From Thermocrispum municipale DSM 44069 (GTDB lineage: Bacteria; Actinomycetota; Actinomycetes; Mycobacteriales; Pseudonocardiaceae), in the NCBI RefSeq assembly GCF_000427825.1, contig NZ_KE386593.1, forward strand, positions 124,202 through 188,201: a DNA stretch of 64,000 bases, read 5' to 3'. Positions 26,153 through 34,948 of this stretch are shown piece by piece. The notes under the pieces were generated by a model. It did not search any database and was not told the origin of the DNA. It was given only the letters and a program-made list of their open reading frames with translations. The position numbers and the translations under genes are program-made. The stretch's first letter is position 1. Every line of letters starts with the position of its first letter.

Positions 26153-27643
26153 ATGTCGCTCACGGCATCCCACGCCACCGAGGTACTGGAATCGTTCAAC
26201 CCGGCCACGGGCGAGGTCGTCGGCACATATCCGGTGCACGACGAGCAGGCGGTGCAGGATGCCGTTGCGCGGGCGCGCGAGGCGGCGCGCTGGTGGTCCG
26301 GGCTCGGCTACGACGAGCGGAAGAACAGACTGCTGGCGTGGAAGCGCGTCATCGTGCGACGCATCGACGAGCTGGCCCGGCTGATGCACTCCGAGACGGG
26401 CAAGCCTGCCGATGACGCGCGCCTGGAGACCATCGGCGCGATCGAGCACATCGACTGGGCGGCCAAGAACGCGCGCAAGGTGCTGGGTCCGCGCAAGGTG
26501 CGGCCCGGGGCGTTGGCGATGAACCTCGCCGCCAGCGTGCAGTACCAGCCGCTGGGCGTGGTGGGCGTGATCGGCCCGTGGAACTACCCGATCCTCACCC
26601 CGGTCGGCTCGATCGCGTACGCCCTGGCTGCCGGGAACACCGTGGTGTTCAAGCCGAGCGAGCACTCGCCGGGTGTGGGCACGTGGATCGCCGACACGTT
26701 CGCCGAGGCGGTGCCGGAGCAGCCTGTGCTGCAAGTGATCACCGGGTTCGGGCCGACCGGTGCGGCGCTGTGCCGCAGCGGCGTGGACAAGCTGGCGTTC
26801 ACCGGGTCGACGGCGACCGGCAAGAAGGTCATGGCCGCGTGTGCGGAGACGCTGACCCCGGTGATCGTCGAAGCAGGCGGCAAGGACGCGGTCATCGTGG
26901 CCGACGACGCCGACATCGAGGCGGCCGCGGAGGCTGTGGCGTTCGGCGCCATGGGCAACGCCGGGCAGACGTGTGTGGGCATCGAGCGTGCCTACGTCAC
27001 CGAGCGGGTCTTTGACGCGTTCGTGGACCGGGTCGCCAAGATCGCCGCGGAGATCAAGGTGGGCGCGCAGGAGGACGCGCAGCTCGGCCCGATCACCATG
27101 CCGAGCCAGGTGGAGGTCATCCGCAAGCACATCACCGATGCGGTCGAACGCGGCGGCAAGGCCGTGGTCGGCGGGCCGGAGTCGGTGCGGCCGCCGTTCG
27201 TGCACCCGGTGGTGCTGACCGACGTGCCGGAGGACTCCGAGTCGATGACCGAGGAGACGTTCGGTCCGACCATCACCATCAACCGGGTCCGTGATCTCGA
27301 CGAGGCGGTGGAGAAGGCCAACGCCACCCGCTACGGCCTGGGCTCGGCGGTCTACACCGGGTCGAAGGAGAAGGCCATGGACATCGCCGCGCGGCTGCGC
27401 AGCGGCATGACCTCGATCAACTCGGTGCAGACGTTCGCGATGGTCGGCGCGCTGCCGTTCGGCGGGCGCGGCGACTCCGGCTTCGGGCGGATTCACGGCC
27501 CCGACGGCCTGCGGGAGTTCGCCGCGGCCAAGTCGATCGCGCGGCAGAAGTACCGCATGCCGCTGCCGCTGCTGTCGTTCGCGCGCAGGCCGCGACACAT
27601 GAAGCTGGTCATGCGCCTGGTGCGGCTGCTGCACGGCCGGTGA
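26153..27643 (+). CDS. NAD(P)-dependent aldehyde dehydrogenase
   Basis: Aldehyde dehydrogenase superfamily enzyme of 496 residues that oxidises an aldehyde to the acid. Visible sites are GPWNYP (142-147 region), the cofactor lysine in VVFKPSE (Lys167), the general base Glu240 in IVEAGGKD and the nucleophile Cys274 in GNAGQTCVG. The usual ELGGK is EAGGK here. The C-terminus has an extra basic stretch (SFARRPRHMKLVMRLVRLLH) that could bind membranes, as in fatty-aldehyde dehydrogenases. The ATG at 26153 directly follows GGGAGG. Substrate unknown. Confidence 0.93.
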   Translation: MSLTASHATEVLESFNPATGEVVGTYPVHDEQAVQDAVARAREAARWWSGLGYDERKNRLLAWKRVIVRRIDELARLMHSETGKPADDARLETIGAIEHIDWAAKNARKVLGPRKVRPGALAMNLAASVQYQPLGVVGVIGPWNYPILTPVGSIAYALAAGNTVVFKPSEHSPGVGTWIADTFAEAVPEQPVLQVITGFGPTGAALCRSGVDKLAFTGSTATGKKVMAACAETLTPVIVEAGGKDAVIVADDADIEAAAEAVAFGAMGNAGQTCVGIERAYVTERVFDAFVDRVAKIAAEIKVGAQEDAQLGPITMPSQVEVIRKHITDAVERGGKAVVGGPESVRPPFVHPVVLTDVPEDSESMTEETFGPTITINRVRDLDEAVEKANATRYGLGSAVYTGSKEKAMDIAARLRSGMTSINSVQTFAMVGALPFGGRGDSGFGRIHGPDGLREFAAAKSIARQKYRMPLPLLSFARRPRHMKLVMRLVRLLHGR

Positions 27644-27644
27644 G

Positions 27645-29312
27645 TCAGCGGCCCTGCGCCCGTTCCCACATCTGCAGGTAGGCCTCGGCGCCGTTGACCA
27701 TGTCGGCGACGAACTCCTCGGCGTCCTCGCCTGCTTCCAGCCGCACGGCCTCCAGCCAGTCCGGCGTGAGGCCTTCGTGGGCGAGACCGTCGGCGTTGAA
27801 GTCCCAGGTCTTGTCGCCCCAGACCTGCTTGTCCAGCTTGGCCTTGCCGTCGTAGGAGGTGAACGGGTACTCGATCTGCGGGCTTTCCCCCGCCTTGGGC
27901 AGGCTCAGGTGCAGGCCGTTCTGGTCGAGCCCGAAGCCGAAGCCGAACTGGTAGCGCTCGTCGGCGGCGGCCTTGACCTTGCGCCAGATGTCGACGGTGT
28001 GGCCGTGCGGCTCGACGATCGGCGTGATCATGCCGCCGAGCTTGGTCACGCGCTCGTAGTAGCCCTGGTCCGTCCAGTCGTGCGCGGAGATGACCGCGCT
28101 GTAGTTGTTCTCCTCGAGCACCTTCAGCGTCTCGTCGGCGGCCTTGACGCTCTGGTGGTCCAGCTCGACGATCATGCCGCGCTCCATCATCCCTTCCAGG
28201 GCGTGTTTGCCCAGGTCGGTCAGGCCGAGTTTGTTGCAGTGCGGCGCTTTCGGGTAGATCGGCAGCGTGACCGGGTCGACCACGCCGGCGAGTTTGCTCC
28301 ACAGCAGTGCGAGCACGCCGGCGTCGGCGGGCGGGATGGTGTTGTCGTGGTGCGGGCCCGTGCAGGTCTCGGCTTGCCAGAACTGGCCGGTGGTCACGAA
28401 GTTGCCGAGGTTCACCACCAGGCCGTTGGTGCCGGAGTCGAACCGGACACCGCACAGCGCGTTGTCGTACTTGTGGCAGAGGAACATGCTGCGCACGCCG
28501 AGGTCGTAGACCTCGTCCAGCCCGCGGTCGATGTCTTCCTCGGTGCACTGGGGCTTGCCGAGGTAGCGCGAGCAACCGAACGGCTCGGAGGTCTCGATAC
28601 CCAGGACGACGGCCATCTTGCCCTGCGCGATGACCTCGCGGGCGTGCTGCGGGCTGTCGACGATGCGGTACCAGCCCTTGCCGGGGCCGCCTGACTTCTC
28701 GTCGACGTAGGCCTCGAAGGCGCGGGCTTCCTCGGCTTGGGCGCGGATGGCATCCATCTCGTCGCACGAGGCGCGGCGCGGCGTGTAGATCAGGCAGAGG
28801 CCGCGGTTGGTGACCAGGTGGTCGACGTAAAGCCGAACGCCGGCACGCCAGGCGCGTTCGATGCCCTTGTAGTAGGTGGCGTTGTGGGTGGCCGAGTCGG
28901 GCCGCGGCCAGTCCTGGAACGTTGGCCAGCCGGTCGTGCTGTGCGGGGTCAACAGCGCTTGGCCGCTGGCCAGCTGCTCGAACCACGCCGGGATGCCCGC
29001 GGGCGAGTGCTCCGGGCAGTCGACCATCGCCTTGGTGATGCCCTCGACGTCGAACGTCTTGCCGCAGAACGGTCCTTGCCCGAAGCCCTTGTACGACCAG
29101 TGGTGGTTGTGCGACTGGAACAGCCCGCGTACCGGCTTGCCCGCCTCGTTGTCGTCGAACGCGAAGCCTTCGACGTTGACCTCGGCCTCGGGCTGATCGC
29201 TCGCGGTCGCCGTCGGCTGGGTCGCCGGGCTGAGGTTCAGGGCACCGACGACCGCAGCGGTGAAGGTGAGCGCGGCGGCGATACGAATGCGGGCGGTCAG
29301 ACGTACGGACAC
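27645..29312 (-). CDS. Secreted amidohydrolase-fold protein (membrane-dipeptidase-like)
   Basis: Exported protein of 555 residues with a signal peptide (about 1-38). It has metal-site motifs in the order of a TIM-barrel amidohydrolase: FQSHNHHW, VLGIETSEPFGC (acidic ligand), VELDHQSV, VISAHDW and a late acidic region, which resembles renal-dipeptidase/M19-type enzymes. Several conserved cysteines (CGKTF, DCPEH, RYLGKPQC, LCGVRF, ETCTGPH) suggest disulfides. It is longer than M19 enzymes (about 350-400), with a C-terminal segment of unknown role. The exact reaction is not certain. It ends 1 base after the convergent aldehyde dehydrogenase gene. Confidence 0.7.
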   Translation of the reverse strand: MSVRLTARIRIAAALTFTAAVVGALNLSPATQPTATASDQPEAEVNVEGFAFDDNEAGKPVRGLFQSHNHHWSYKGFGQGPFCGKTFDVEGITKAMVDCPEHSPAGIPAWFEQLASGQALLTPHSTTGWPTFQDWPRPDSATHNATYYKGIERAWRAGVRLYVDHLVTNRGLCLIYTPRRASCDEMDAIRAQAEEARAFEAYVDEKSGGPGKGWYRIVDSPQHAREVIAQGKMAVVLGIETSEPFGCSRYLGKPQCTEEDIDRGLDEVYDLGVRSMFLCHKYDNALCGVRFDSGTNGLVVNLGNFVTTGQFWQAETCTGPHHDNTIPPADAGVLALLWSKLAGVVDPVTLPIYPKAPHCNKLGLTDLGKHALEGMMERGMIVELDHQSVKAADETLKVLEENNYSAVISAHDWTDQGYYERVTKLGGMITPIVEPHGHTVDIWRKVKAAADERYQFGFGFGLDQNGLHLSLPKAGESPQIEYPFTSYDGKAKLDKQVWGDKTWDFNADGLAHEGLTPDWLEAVRLEAGEDAEEFVADMVNGAEAYLQMWERAQGR

Positions 29313-29423
29313 GGGGCACCTCGCAGCTCCGGCAGCCGAACAGGGAAACGTGAGATTAGTTCACGATTTCTCCGGCCGCCAGGGCTGCGGAAGAAGAACC
29401 CACCTTTCGTCGTATTGCCGGAG

Positions 29424-30344
29424 TCAGGCCACCGCGGAGAAGTGCGCGGCATCGCCGATGCGCGGCGTACTGCGGACGCCGTCGACACTCACCGGGACGT
29501 CGCCGGCGATCGTGACCCGGTGCAGGCGGCGCGGCTCGTCGTAGTCCGCGACGCCGTAGTGCTGCGTCGAGCGGTTGTCCCAGACCGCGACGTCTCCCGG
29601 TTGCCAGGTCCAGCGCACGGTGTTTTCGAGCTGAGCCACGCGGGCCTGCAGCAGCTCGAAGATCGCCGAGGACTCGGCGGTGGTCAGGCCGACCAGGCGC
29701 TTGACGAAGCAGCCCAGCAGAAGGGCGCGCTCGCCCGTTTCGGGATGCACGCGGACCACGGGGTGTTCGGTTTCGTAGACGTCCTGGCGGAATTCCTCGG
29801 TGTAGGCCTGCTCCTTGACGTCGATGCCACCGATGCGGATCTGGTCGACGTGCGAGACGTAGTCGTAGCGGTTGGTGTGCACCGCCCAGAGCTTGTCGGC
29901 GAGCGCTTTCAGCGACGGCGGCAGGTTGTTGTAGGCGGTGACGGTGTTGGCCCACGTGGTGTTGCCGCCGTAGCTGGGCAGCGTGACCGGGCGCAGGACG
30001 CTGATCGCCGGGATGCGGTCGACGAACGTGACATCGGTATGCCAGGCGTTCGCTTTCCCGTGCTCGGCGTCGATCGCCAGCACGTGGCCTTGCCCCGCGC
30101 TGCGGACCGTCGGATGCGGTCGAGTCAGCGGCCCGAGCAGGCGGGCGAAGGCCTGCTGGCCGGCGTCGTCGAGGTGGTGCTGGTCGCGGAAGAAGATGAC
30201 CTTGCGCTCGAGCAGCGTCTGGCGGATGAACGCGACGGTGTCCGGATCGAGGTCGCCGCCAAGACGCACGCCCTCGATCCGGGCACCGATGTTCGCGCCC
30301 AGCTTGTGCGCGGTGATTGCGGTCGCTGCTGTGGGCGCGGCCAT
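29424..30344 (-). CDS. TauD/TfdA-family Fe(II)/2-oxoglutarate dioxygenase
   Basis: Cytosolic non-haem iron dioxygenase of 306 residues. The iron ligands are visible in NAWHTDVTF (HxD) and the distal His in [11 protein letters not shown]; the 2-oxoglutarate-binding arginine lies in [14 protein letters not shown]. Family relatives act on taurine, alkyl sulfates or 2,4-D. The ATG at 30344 follows GGGAGGAG and is preferred over an ATG at 30389. A palindrome at 30400-30418 lies upstream. The sulfonate/sulfate substrate is a family-based guess. Confidence 0.93.
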   Translation of the reverse strand: MAAPTAATAITAHKLGANIGARIEGVRLGGDLDPDTVAFIRQTLLERKVIFFRDQHHLDDAGQQAFARLLGPLTRPHPTVRSAGQGHVLAIDAEHGKANAWHTDVTFVDRIPAISVLRPVTLPSYGGNTTWANTVTAYNNLPPSLKALADKLWAVHTNRYDYVSHVDQIRIGGIDVKEQAYTEEFRQDVYETEHPVVRVHPETGERALLLGCFVKRLVGLTTAESSAIFELLQARVAQLENTVRWTWQPGDVAVWDNRSTQHYGVADYDEPRRLHRVTIAGDVPVSVDGVRSTPRIGDAAHFSAVA

Positions 30345-30399
30345 CGAGACTCCTCCCAGCGGTCGGCACGTGCGCCCAACGCTAGACATCTCACCGCGC

Positions 30400-30418
30400 T
30401 ATGGAAGTGGTATCCATA
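30400..30418. promoter_or_regulatory. Palindrome upstream of the dioxygenase gene
   Basis: TATGGA, 7 bases, TCCATA form a perfect 6+6 dyad, 56 bases upstream of the ATG at 30344 and 18 bases past the stop of the SRPBCC gene. Its position suits an operator for a dimeric regulator; no regulator gene is adjacent. Confidence 0.5.
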
Positions 30419-30436
30419 TTGTGGAATGCTCTGGCG

Positions 30437-30892
30437 TCAGCCCAGGTGTCGTTTCGCCGCGCCGAAGATCTCGTTGAACGTGCGGGCGAAGGTCCCCTTG
30501 GTCAACTGGGCCACGAACTTCCCACCGGCGCTGGGTGGCAGGTCGAACGCGCACTCCCACCGCGCCCGCGATCCGTCCTCCGTCGGCGTCACCGTGATCA
30601 GGCCGCCCAGGTGCTGCATCGGCGGGAACGAACGGACGATCTGATACCCGTAGCGGTACGGCCGCTCGCACTCGACGATGTCCTCACGGAACCACGCACC
30701 GAGCGCCAGGACCTCGCGCCGCGCACCCTTGCCCCACACATAGTCCTCGCCGTCGCGGGTCCGCCGCACACGCAACACAGCTTTCGCGTACATGAGGTTG
30801 TTGCCGTCGGTGACCCAGTCGAAAACTGCCTCCGGCGAGGCCTTGAAGTCCCGCTCGACAGACAGCGCAACCATGGGATCTGCAGCGCTCAT
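30437..30892 (-). CDS. SRPBCC-fold protein (polyketide cyclase/START-like)
   Basis: Small protein of 151 residues with the helix-grip fold of the Bet v1/START group: VALSVERDFKASPEAVFDWV, then strands with VRRTRDGEDYVWGKG, RYGYQIVRSFPP, LITVTPTEDGSRARWECAF and a C-terminal helix. Such proteins bind hydrophobic ligands. The ATG at 30892 follows GAGAGGGGG and is preferred over an ATG at 30961. Ligand and role unknown. Confidence 0.8.
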   Translation of the reverse strand: MSAADPMVALSVERDFKASPEAVFDWVTDGNNLMYAKAVLRVRRTRDGEDYVWGKGARREVLALGAWFREDIVECERPYRYGYQIVRSFPPMQHLGGLITVTPTEDGSRARWECAFDLPPSAGGKFVAQLTKGTFARTFNEIFGAAKRHLG

Positions 30893-31013
30893 CGAATCCC
30901 CCTCTCGAATCGAGACCCCAGGCCGGGAGCGTACGCGCCCAGCATGAAGATCGCACCCCAACAGCCGGTACGCTCACAACACGCGCGGCCGGCACCGGTA
31001 CGCTGAGCGGCGA

Positions 31014-31089
31014 GGGTCGTTAGCTCAATTGGTAGAGCTGCGGACTTTTAATCCGTAGGTTCCGGGTTCGAGCCCCGGGCGACCCACCA
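31014..31089 (+). tRNA. tRNA-Lys (anticodon UUU)
   Basis: GGGTCGT/ACGACCC-type acceptor stem, D arm TAGCTCAATTGGTAGAGC, anticodon loop CTTTTAA (anticodon TTT), T arm CCGGGTTCGAGCCCCGG and an encoded CCA end. A direct repeat CCGGTACGCT (30965 and 30995) lies just upstream; the second copy holds a TACGCT -10 box ten bases before the tRNA. Confidence 0.97.
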
Positions 31090-31296
31090 AAACCCCAGGT
31101 CAGAGACCTACGACTCCCCGTCGGTCTCGTCAACTGCACCTTTACTGCCCCTAAATTCGCCACACCATAGGTGCGGTGACAGCATCGGTACCCAGCCCTT
31201 CGGTTGCCGCCCCACCCGTTCTTCCTCGCGGCGTGCGCGAACGGCAGCCTTGGTTACGCTGAGCCGACTGGGAGCGCGCAGACGAAGGGTGGCCCG

Positions 31297-32721
31297 ATGC
31301 AACCGCAACCCGGCTGGTACCCGGACCCGACGGGCAGGAACCAGCTCCGCTACTGGGACGGCGGGCAGTGGACGACGAGCATCGCCAACAACGGCGTAGT
31401 GGGCGACGAAACTCAGCCAAACCAAAGCCATCCGATGGCCGGCAACATGCCCGCGCAGCAGCAAGCACCGGCACAGGCCGGCTATACCTACCAGGCTCAG
31501 CAGCAAGCACCCACGCAACCCGGTAACCCATACGCCCAGCAACAACCGTCGCAGCAGGGGCCGGGCGGCCAACACACACCGCACCCCTCGGCGGGCGGCC
31601 AACACACACCGCATCCCTCGGCGAGTAGTCAGCACGCCCAACAACCTGCGCCCGGCGGTCAATACACGCCTCAGCCGCAGCCCACCTCGGGCGGCCAATA
31701 CCCGCAGCAGCAACCACCCGGCCAGCACGCCCCACACCAACCAGCGCCGGGCCCGTACACACCCCAACCACAGCAGCCGTCGACCGGCAACCAACACACA
31801 ACCCAGCCGCCGCAGCCGTCGACGGGGAACCAAACCGCACCACAGCAGCCAGAAGCGCCGGGCAACGCCTACGCCCCGCAACAGCAGCAGGGCAGCGCCT
31901 TCGCGCGGCAGTCTGACGCAGCGCCCCCACGGCAGGCCACCGTCGGTCCGCACGAGAATGCCCCGCACGGGCCGATCGTCCAGCTCTCGCAGCCCATCCA
32001 GAACATCACGCAGCAGCCGATCGACCAAAACGCTCTGCACGGAATCTTGGCCGAGGCAGGCGTTCAGCCCCGTTCGGGAGACGGCACGCGCACCGGCGAA
32101 CCGGTCCTCGTGGTGGAGCAAACGTCCATGGACGCCACCTCCGGCTACCGGTACGACATCTACTCCTCCAGCGGCCAGCTGCTCGGCATCTGCGTCGAGG
32201 ACGTCACCCCGATCTCGACCGACGCCTCATGGGGCGCGATGGTGCAGCACAACGCTGCCGATCGCATGGAAATCTGCGATCCACAGGGCAATGTCGCGGA
32301 GCAGTTCACTCACCGCAAAGAGAAGGGCAAGAGCGCCGTCAGTCTGAACGAACTGACCGGGACCGTCTTCGGCGAGGTCAAGCAGGAGAACGTCCTCGGC
32401 AAACTCCGCCTGTCGCTCACCGGGAGAACCGGCCCCGCTCCCGACCTCCACCCACTGGGCCAACTGCAGGCAACAGACATGAAGGCGTCCCGGTTCGCCA
32501 TCAACGACGCCGCCGGCACCCAGATCGGCCAGATGATCAAGATCGGCAGATACGCCAAGTGGCGCCCGCTCATTCGCGATGCCAAAGCGCACGGCCTTTA
32601 CGTCGTCGAGCTGACAGCACAGCAGCCCTACGTGCTGGCCAGCATGATCTCCGTCCTGCCGGTCGTCGTGGACCTCGTCCTCAACCCGAATCCAGCCGGC
32701 TACCGGTCGTTGGGGCGCTAG
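31297..32721 (+). CDS. DUF2510 protein with Gln/Pro-rich linker and scramblase/LURP-like domain
   Basis: Protein of 474 residues. The N-terminus (5-30) is a DUF2510 module (PGWYPDPTGRNQLRYWDGGQW). Residues about 45-225 are a Gln/Pro/Thr-rich disordered linker with short repeats (GGQHTPHPSA twice, also as a 30-bp DNA repeat near 31566). The C-terminal 220 residues resemble the phospholipid scramblase/LURP-one beta-barrel (LVVEQTSMDATSGYRYDIYS, SRFAINDAAGTQIGQM) and end in a hydrophobic helix (VLASMISVLPVVVDLVL). The ATG at 31297 follows AAGGGTGG. A membrane-associated role is likely; the biochemical function is unknown. Confidence 0.72.
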   Translation: MQPQPGWYPDPTGRNQLRYWDGGQWTTSIANNGVVGDETQPNQSHPMAGNMPAQQQAPAQAGYTYQAQQQAPTQPGNPYAQQQPSQQGPGGQHTPHPSAGGQHTPHPSASSQHAQQPAPGGQYTPQPQPTSGGQYPQQQPPGQHAPHQPAPGPYTPQPQQPSTGNQHTTQPPQPSTGNQTAPQQPEAPGNAYAPQQQQGSAFARQSDAAPPRQATVGPHENAPHGPIVQLSQPIQNITQQPIDQNALHGILAEAGVQPRSGDGTRTGEPVLVVEQTSMDATSGYRYDIYSSSGQLLGICVEDVTPISTDASWGAMVQHNAADRMEICDPQGNVAEQFTHRKEKGKSAVSLNELTGTVFGEVKQENVLGKLRLSLTGRTGPAPDLHPLGQLQATDMKASRFAINDAAGTQIGQMIKIGRYAKWRPLIRDAKAHGLYVVELTAQQPYVLASMISVLPVVVDLVLNPNPAGYRSLGR

Positions 32722-33160
32722 GTCTCTGTCTCACCGACCCGCTGCGCTGCCCAGCCAGCTCTCCAGCCCGCACCCGCACCAACTGCTGGACGATCAACGC
32801 CGCGCGCGACGGCTGACTGTCCGCACGCTGCGTCAAACACAGCCGCACCGGCTCCGCCGCCCGTAACGGAATCCAGCGCAAATCGGGAATGTCGGCCGAC
32901 GTGTCGAAATGCGCGAGGACACCGACTCCCGCGCCATGCCCGACCATGACCTTCACCGTGCGCGCCGACATCGCCTGCACCACCACGTTCGGGCTCGCCA
33001 CGTTGCGATGCAGCATCTCCCACAGCACCGTGCCCGCGCGCATCGTCACGACGGGTCGACCCTCCAGGTCGTCCCACGACACCGAATCCTTCTCCGCCAG
33101 CGGGTGGTCGACCCGCGCGCACACCCCGAGTGGGCTCGACACCAGCGGGATCCGCCGCAA
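32681..33160 (-). pseudogene. LysR-type regulator remnant (effector domain only)
   Basis: The frame encodes about 160 residues matching the C-terminal half of a LysR-type effector domain: LGVCARVDHPLAEKDSVSWDDLEGRPVV, AMSARTVKVMVGHGAGVGVL and IPLRAAEPVRLCLTQRADSQP. The helix-turn-helix and first half are absent; the frame runs straight into unrelated sequence at about 33165. Its 3' end overlaps the convergent DUF2510 gene by 41 bases. It therefore looks like a broken gene. Confidence 0.7.
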
Positions 33161-33164
33161 CCCC

Positions 33165-33317
33165 GGCGAGCTGCGTCAGGGCCTGGAGTGGATCCGTCAA
33201 CTCCTGGCGGGCGACCCGAACACGGCGAGCCCACTGCTGGTCGCCGCACTGCCCGACACCGCGTCGGTGCGACGCAAGCTGGTGGCATTGCGCGACGAGG
33301 CCCGCAAGGAACTCTGA
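33165..33317 (+). pseudogene. C-terminal fragment of an unidentified gene
   Basis: The plus-strand frame from GELRQGLEWIRQLLAGDP to RKLVALRDEARKEL and a TGA at 33315 reads like the helical C-terminus of a normal protein, with good codon use, but it has no start or N-terminus: upstream lies the antisense of the LysR remnant. Both fragments meet near 33160-33165, suggesting a deletion or rearrangement. I do not recognise the parent family. Confidence 0.5.
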
Positions 33318-33343
33318 TCGGACCCACCGAACGGGTGCACTAT

Positions 33344-33372
33344 TTAGACACTTTGTCTGTTTTGGTAATAAT
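33344..33372 (+). promoter_or_regulatory. AT-rich promoter with embedded palindrome
   Basis: TTAGAC (33344-33349), a 16-17 bp spacer and TAATAAT (33366-33372) form a strong-looking promoter in an unusually AT-rich patch. The 13-bp palindrome AGACACTTTGTCT (33346-33358; AGACA-CTT-TGTCT) overlaps the -35 box and spacer and could be an operator. It serves the secreted protein gene at 33400. Confidence 0.6.
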
Positions 33373-33399
33373 CCGTTCGGCGGCCACGACTACGCGGCC

Positions 33400-34416
33400 G
33401 TGAGAAAGATCCGCGCACTGAGCGTCGTCACCTGCAGCCTGCTCGTCCTCGGCTCGGCGCCCGCGCAGCCGGCCATGGCCGACTACGCCACCGAGGCTCA
33501 CGACAAGTTCGCCGGGCGGTCACGCACCTACCTGGCGTACAAGGACGACACCGGCTCGATCTTCGAAGTCCGGTTCACCGCATCGCAGCCCGGCGAGCAG
33601 CGACGGCTGCGCGGCCAGCTCGAACTCATCGCCCCGAAATCCATCTCCGACGACATGGTGGTCGCCCGGCACGCGATCAAGTGCGGGCCGGCGCAGGTCA
33701 ACGTCGAGGAGTACGAGCAGGTCTACGGCGTCCGCAACATCCTGCGCGGACAGACCTACATCCAGAAACCGCGCTGGACGTACACGGCACCGGAGCCGGG
33801 CGAGTACCGCTGCTTCCTGTGGCTGGGCACCGGGCGTCCCCGCCCGTCGGGCAAGAAGACCTCGTCGAACATCCTCAAAGTCGGCTGGAAGTCCCACCTG
33901 GAAGCCACCGAGCCGCTGAACCCGGCGTCGGCCCAGTCCTTCGACCCGAACGTTCCCTCGCGCCGGCTGATCAAAGGCAAGGCCGCCGACGAGAACGTGC
34001 TCACTTGGACCGCACCCGCATCGGTCACCAGCTTCAGCGCCTCCGGTGACACTTACCTCACCACCTGCACGGCCGTCTCCGGCAGCACCGACCCGGTCAC
34101 CGGCAAACGCTTGTGCGAGGGCTACGCGAAGCTGTACGGCAGCGACATCAACACCCGGCTCGTGGTCGGCCAGCTCCGCTCGGACGGCTCCGGCTACTGC
34201 GCGCTGCATTACTCCCCGAGCAAGAGCGGGCGAAAGACCCACATCAACCGGGACATCCACCATGTCGTGCTGAACCACTCGAAGGCGATCCCGGTGAAGA
34301 CCGGGAGCGGCTGCGGACGAACATTCCGGATCAAGGTCCTGGTCAAGAACGTCGCCGGCGCCGCAATCGTCGTGCACCGGCAAGGCACGCTCACGTCGGC
34401 CATCCCACCGAAGTAG
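33400..34416 (+). CDS. Secreted protein of unknown function
   Basis: Exported protein of 338 residues with a signal peptide (VRKIRALSVVTCSLLVLGSA, cleaved near AMA-DY). The mature part is mostly beta, with about six cysteines in spaced pairs (CGPAQ, YRCFLW, TTCTAVS, RLCEGY, YCALHY, GCGRTF) and no recognisable domain. The GTG at 33400 has no clear ribosome-binding site but lies 27 bases after the AT-rich promoter, so the leader is short. It is convergent with the GtrA gene. Confidence 0.7.
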   Translation: MRKIRALSVVTCSLLVLGSAPAQPAMADYATEAHDKFAGRSRTYLAYKDDTGSIFEVRFTASQPGEQRRLRGQLELIAPKSISDDMVVARHAIKCGPAQVNVEEYEQVYGVRNILRGQTYIQKPRWTYTAPEPGEYRCFLWLGTGRPRPSGKKTSSNILKVGWKSHLEATEPLNPASAQSFDPNVPSRRLIKGKAADENVLTWTAPASVTSFSASGDTYLTTCTAVSGSTDPVTGKRLCEGYAKLYGSDINTRLVVGQLRSDGSGYCALHYSPSKSGRKTHINRDIHHVVLNHSKAIPVKTGSGCGRTFRIKVLVKNVAGAAIVVHRQGTLTSAIPPK

Positions 34417-34494
34417 CAGGCTGGACCGACTCGCAAGCAGCGCTCCAGCAGGTCGACGTAGCCGCCGGCGGCATCGTGCGCACGAACCCCTCGG

Positions 34495-34941
34495 CTATTC
34501 CGCCGAACGAGCGGGCTCCTCGTGCTTCTCCCGGAACACCACCAGCTTGAGCATCACGAAGTTGATGGTGGTGGCCGCACCCTGGGAGATCACCCAGGCC
34601 AGCGTGCTCTGCCAGGCGGCCTCCGGCAGCACCAGCAGCATCAGCCGGTTCACGCCGACGGCGATGAAGAACGTGGTGCCGTACAGCAGGATGAAGCTGC
34701 TCACCTGCCGCAAGCCACCGGTCGCGTTGAACGTGAAGCGCTTGTTGAGCACGTACGCGGTGGTGGTGCCGATGACGAAGCTGATCGCCCGCGCCAAGTC
34801 GACCCACCCCGGACCGTCCATCCCGATGGCCCGCAGCAGCTGGTACGAGCCGTAGTCGAGCAGCGCGCAGAAGCCACCGACCAGCACGAACCGGAGCAAC
34901 TGACCCCTCAGTCGCTCTTTGCCCGGAACCGCCAGTGCCAC
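34495..34941 (-). CDS. GtrA-family membrane protein (Rv3789-like)
   Basis: Small membrane protein of 148 residues with four helices: [61 protein letters not shown] and [27 protein letters not shown] at the second helix end is the GtrA signature. From memory, the M. tuberculosis protein next to dprE1 acts in arabinan assembly, proposed as a flippase for decaprenyl-phospho-arabinose or a recruiter of the arabinosyltransferases. The GTG at 34941 has no ribosome-binding site but a minus-strand TAGACT box ends 7 bases before it, suggesting a leaderless mRNA. It is divergent from dprE1. Confidence 0.85.
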   Translation of the reverse strand: MALAVPGKERLRGQLLRFVLVGGFCALLDYGSYQLLRAIGMDGPGWVDLARAISFVIGTTTAYVLNKRFTFNATGGLRQVSSFILLYGTTFFIAVGVNRLMLLVLPEAAWQSTLAWVISQGAATTINFVMLKLVVFREKHEEPARSAE

Positions 34942-34948
34942 GTCGTGC

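Noticed and set aside
31566-31625. 30-bp direct repeat as a mobile or regulatory element
   Set aside because: It is in frame and encodes the repeated GGQHTPHPSA of the protein linker.
31108-32121. Leu/Gly/Arg-rich minus-strand frame that looks like a membrane protein
   Set aside because: It is antisense to the Gln/Pro-rich linker of the DUF2510 protein, whose codons read as Leu, Trp and Gly on the other strand.
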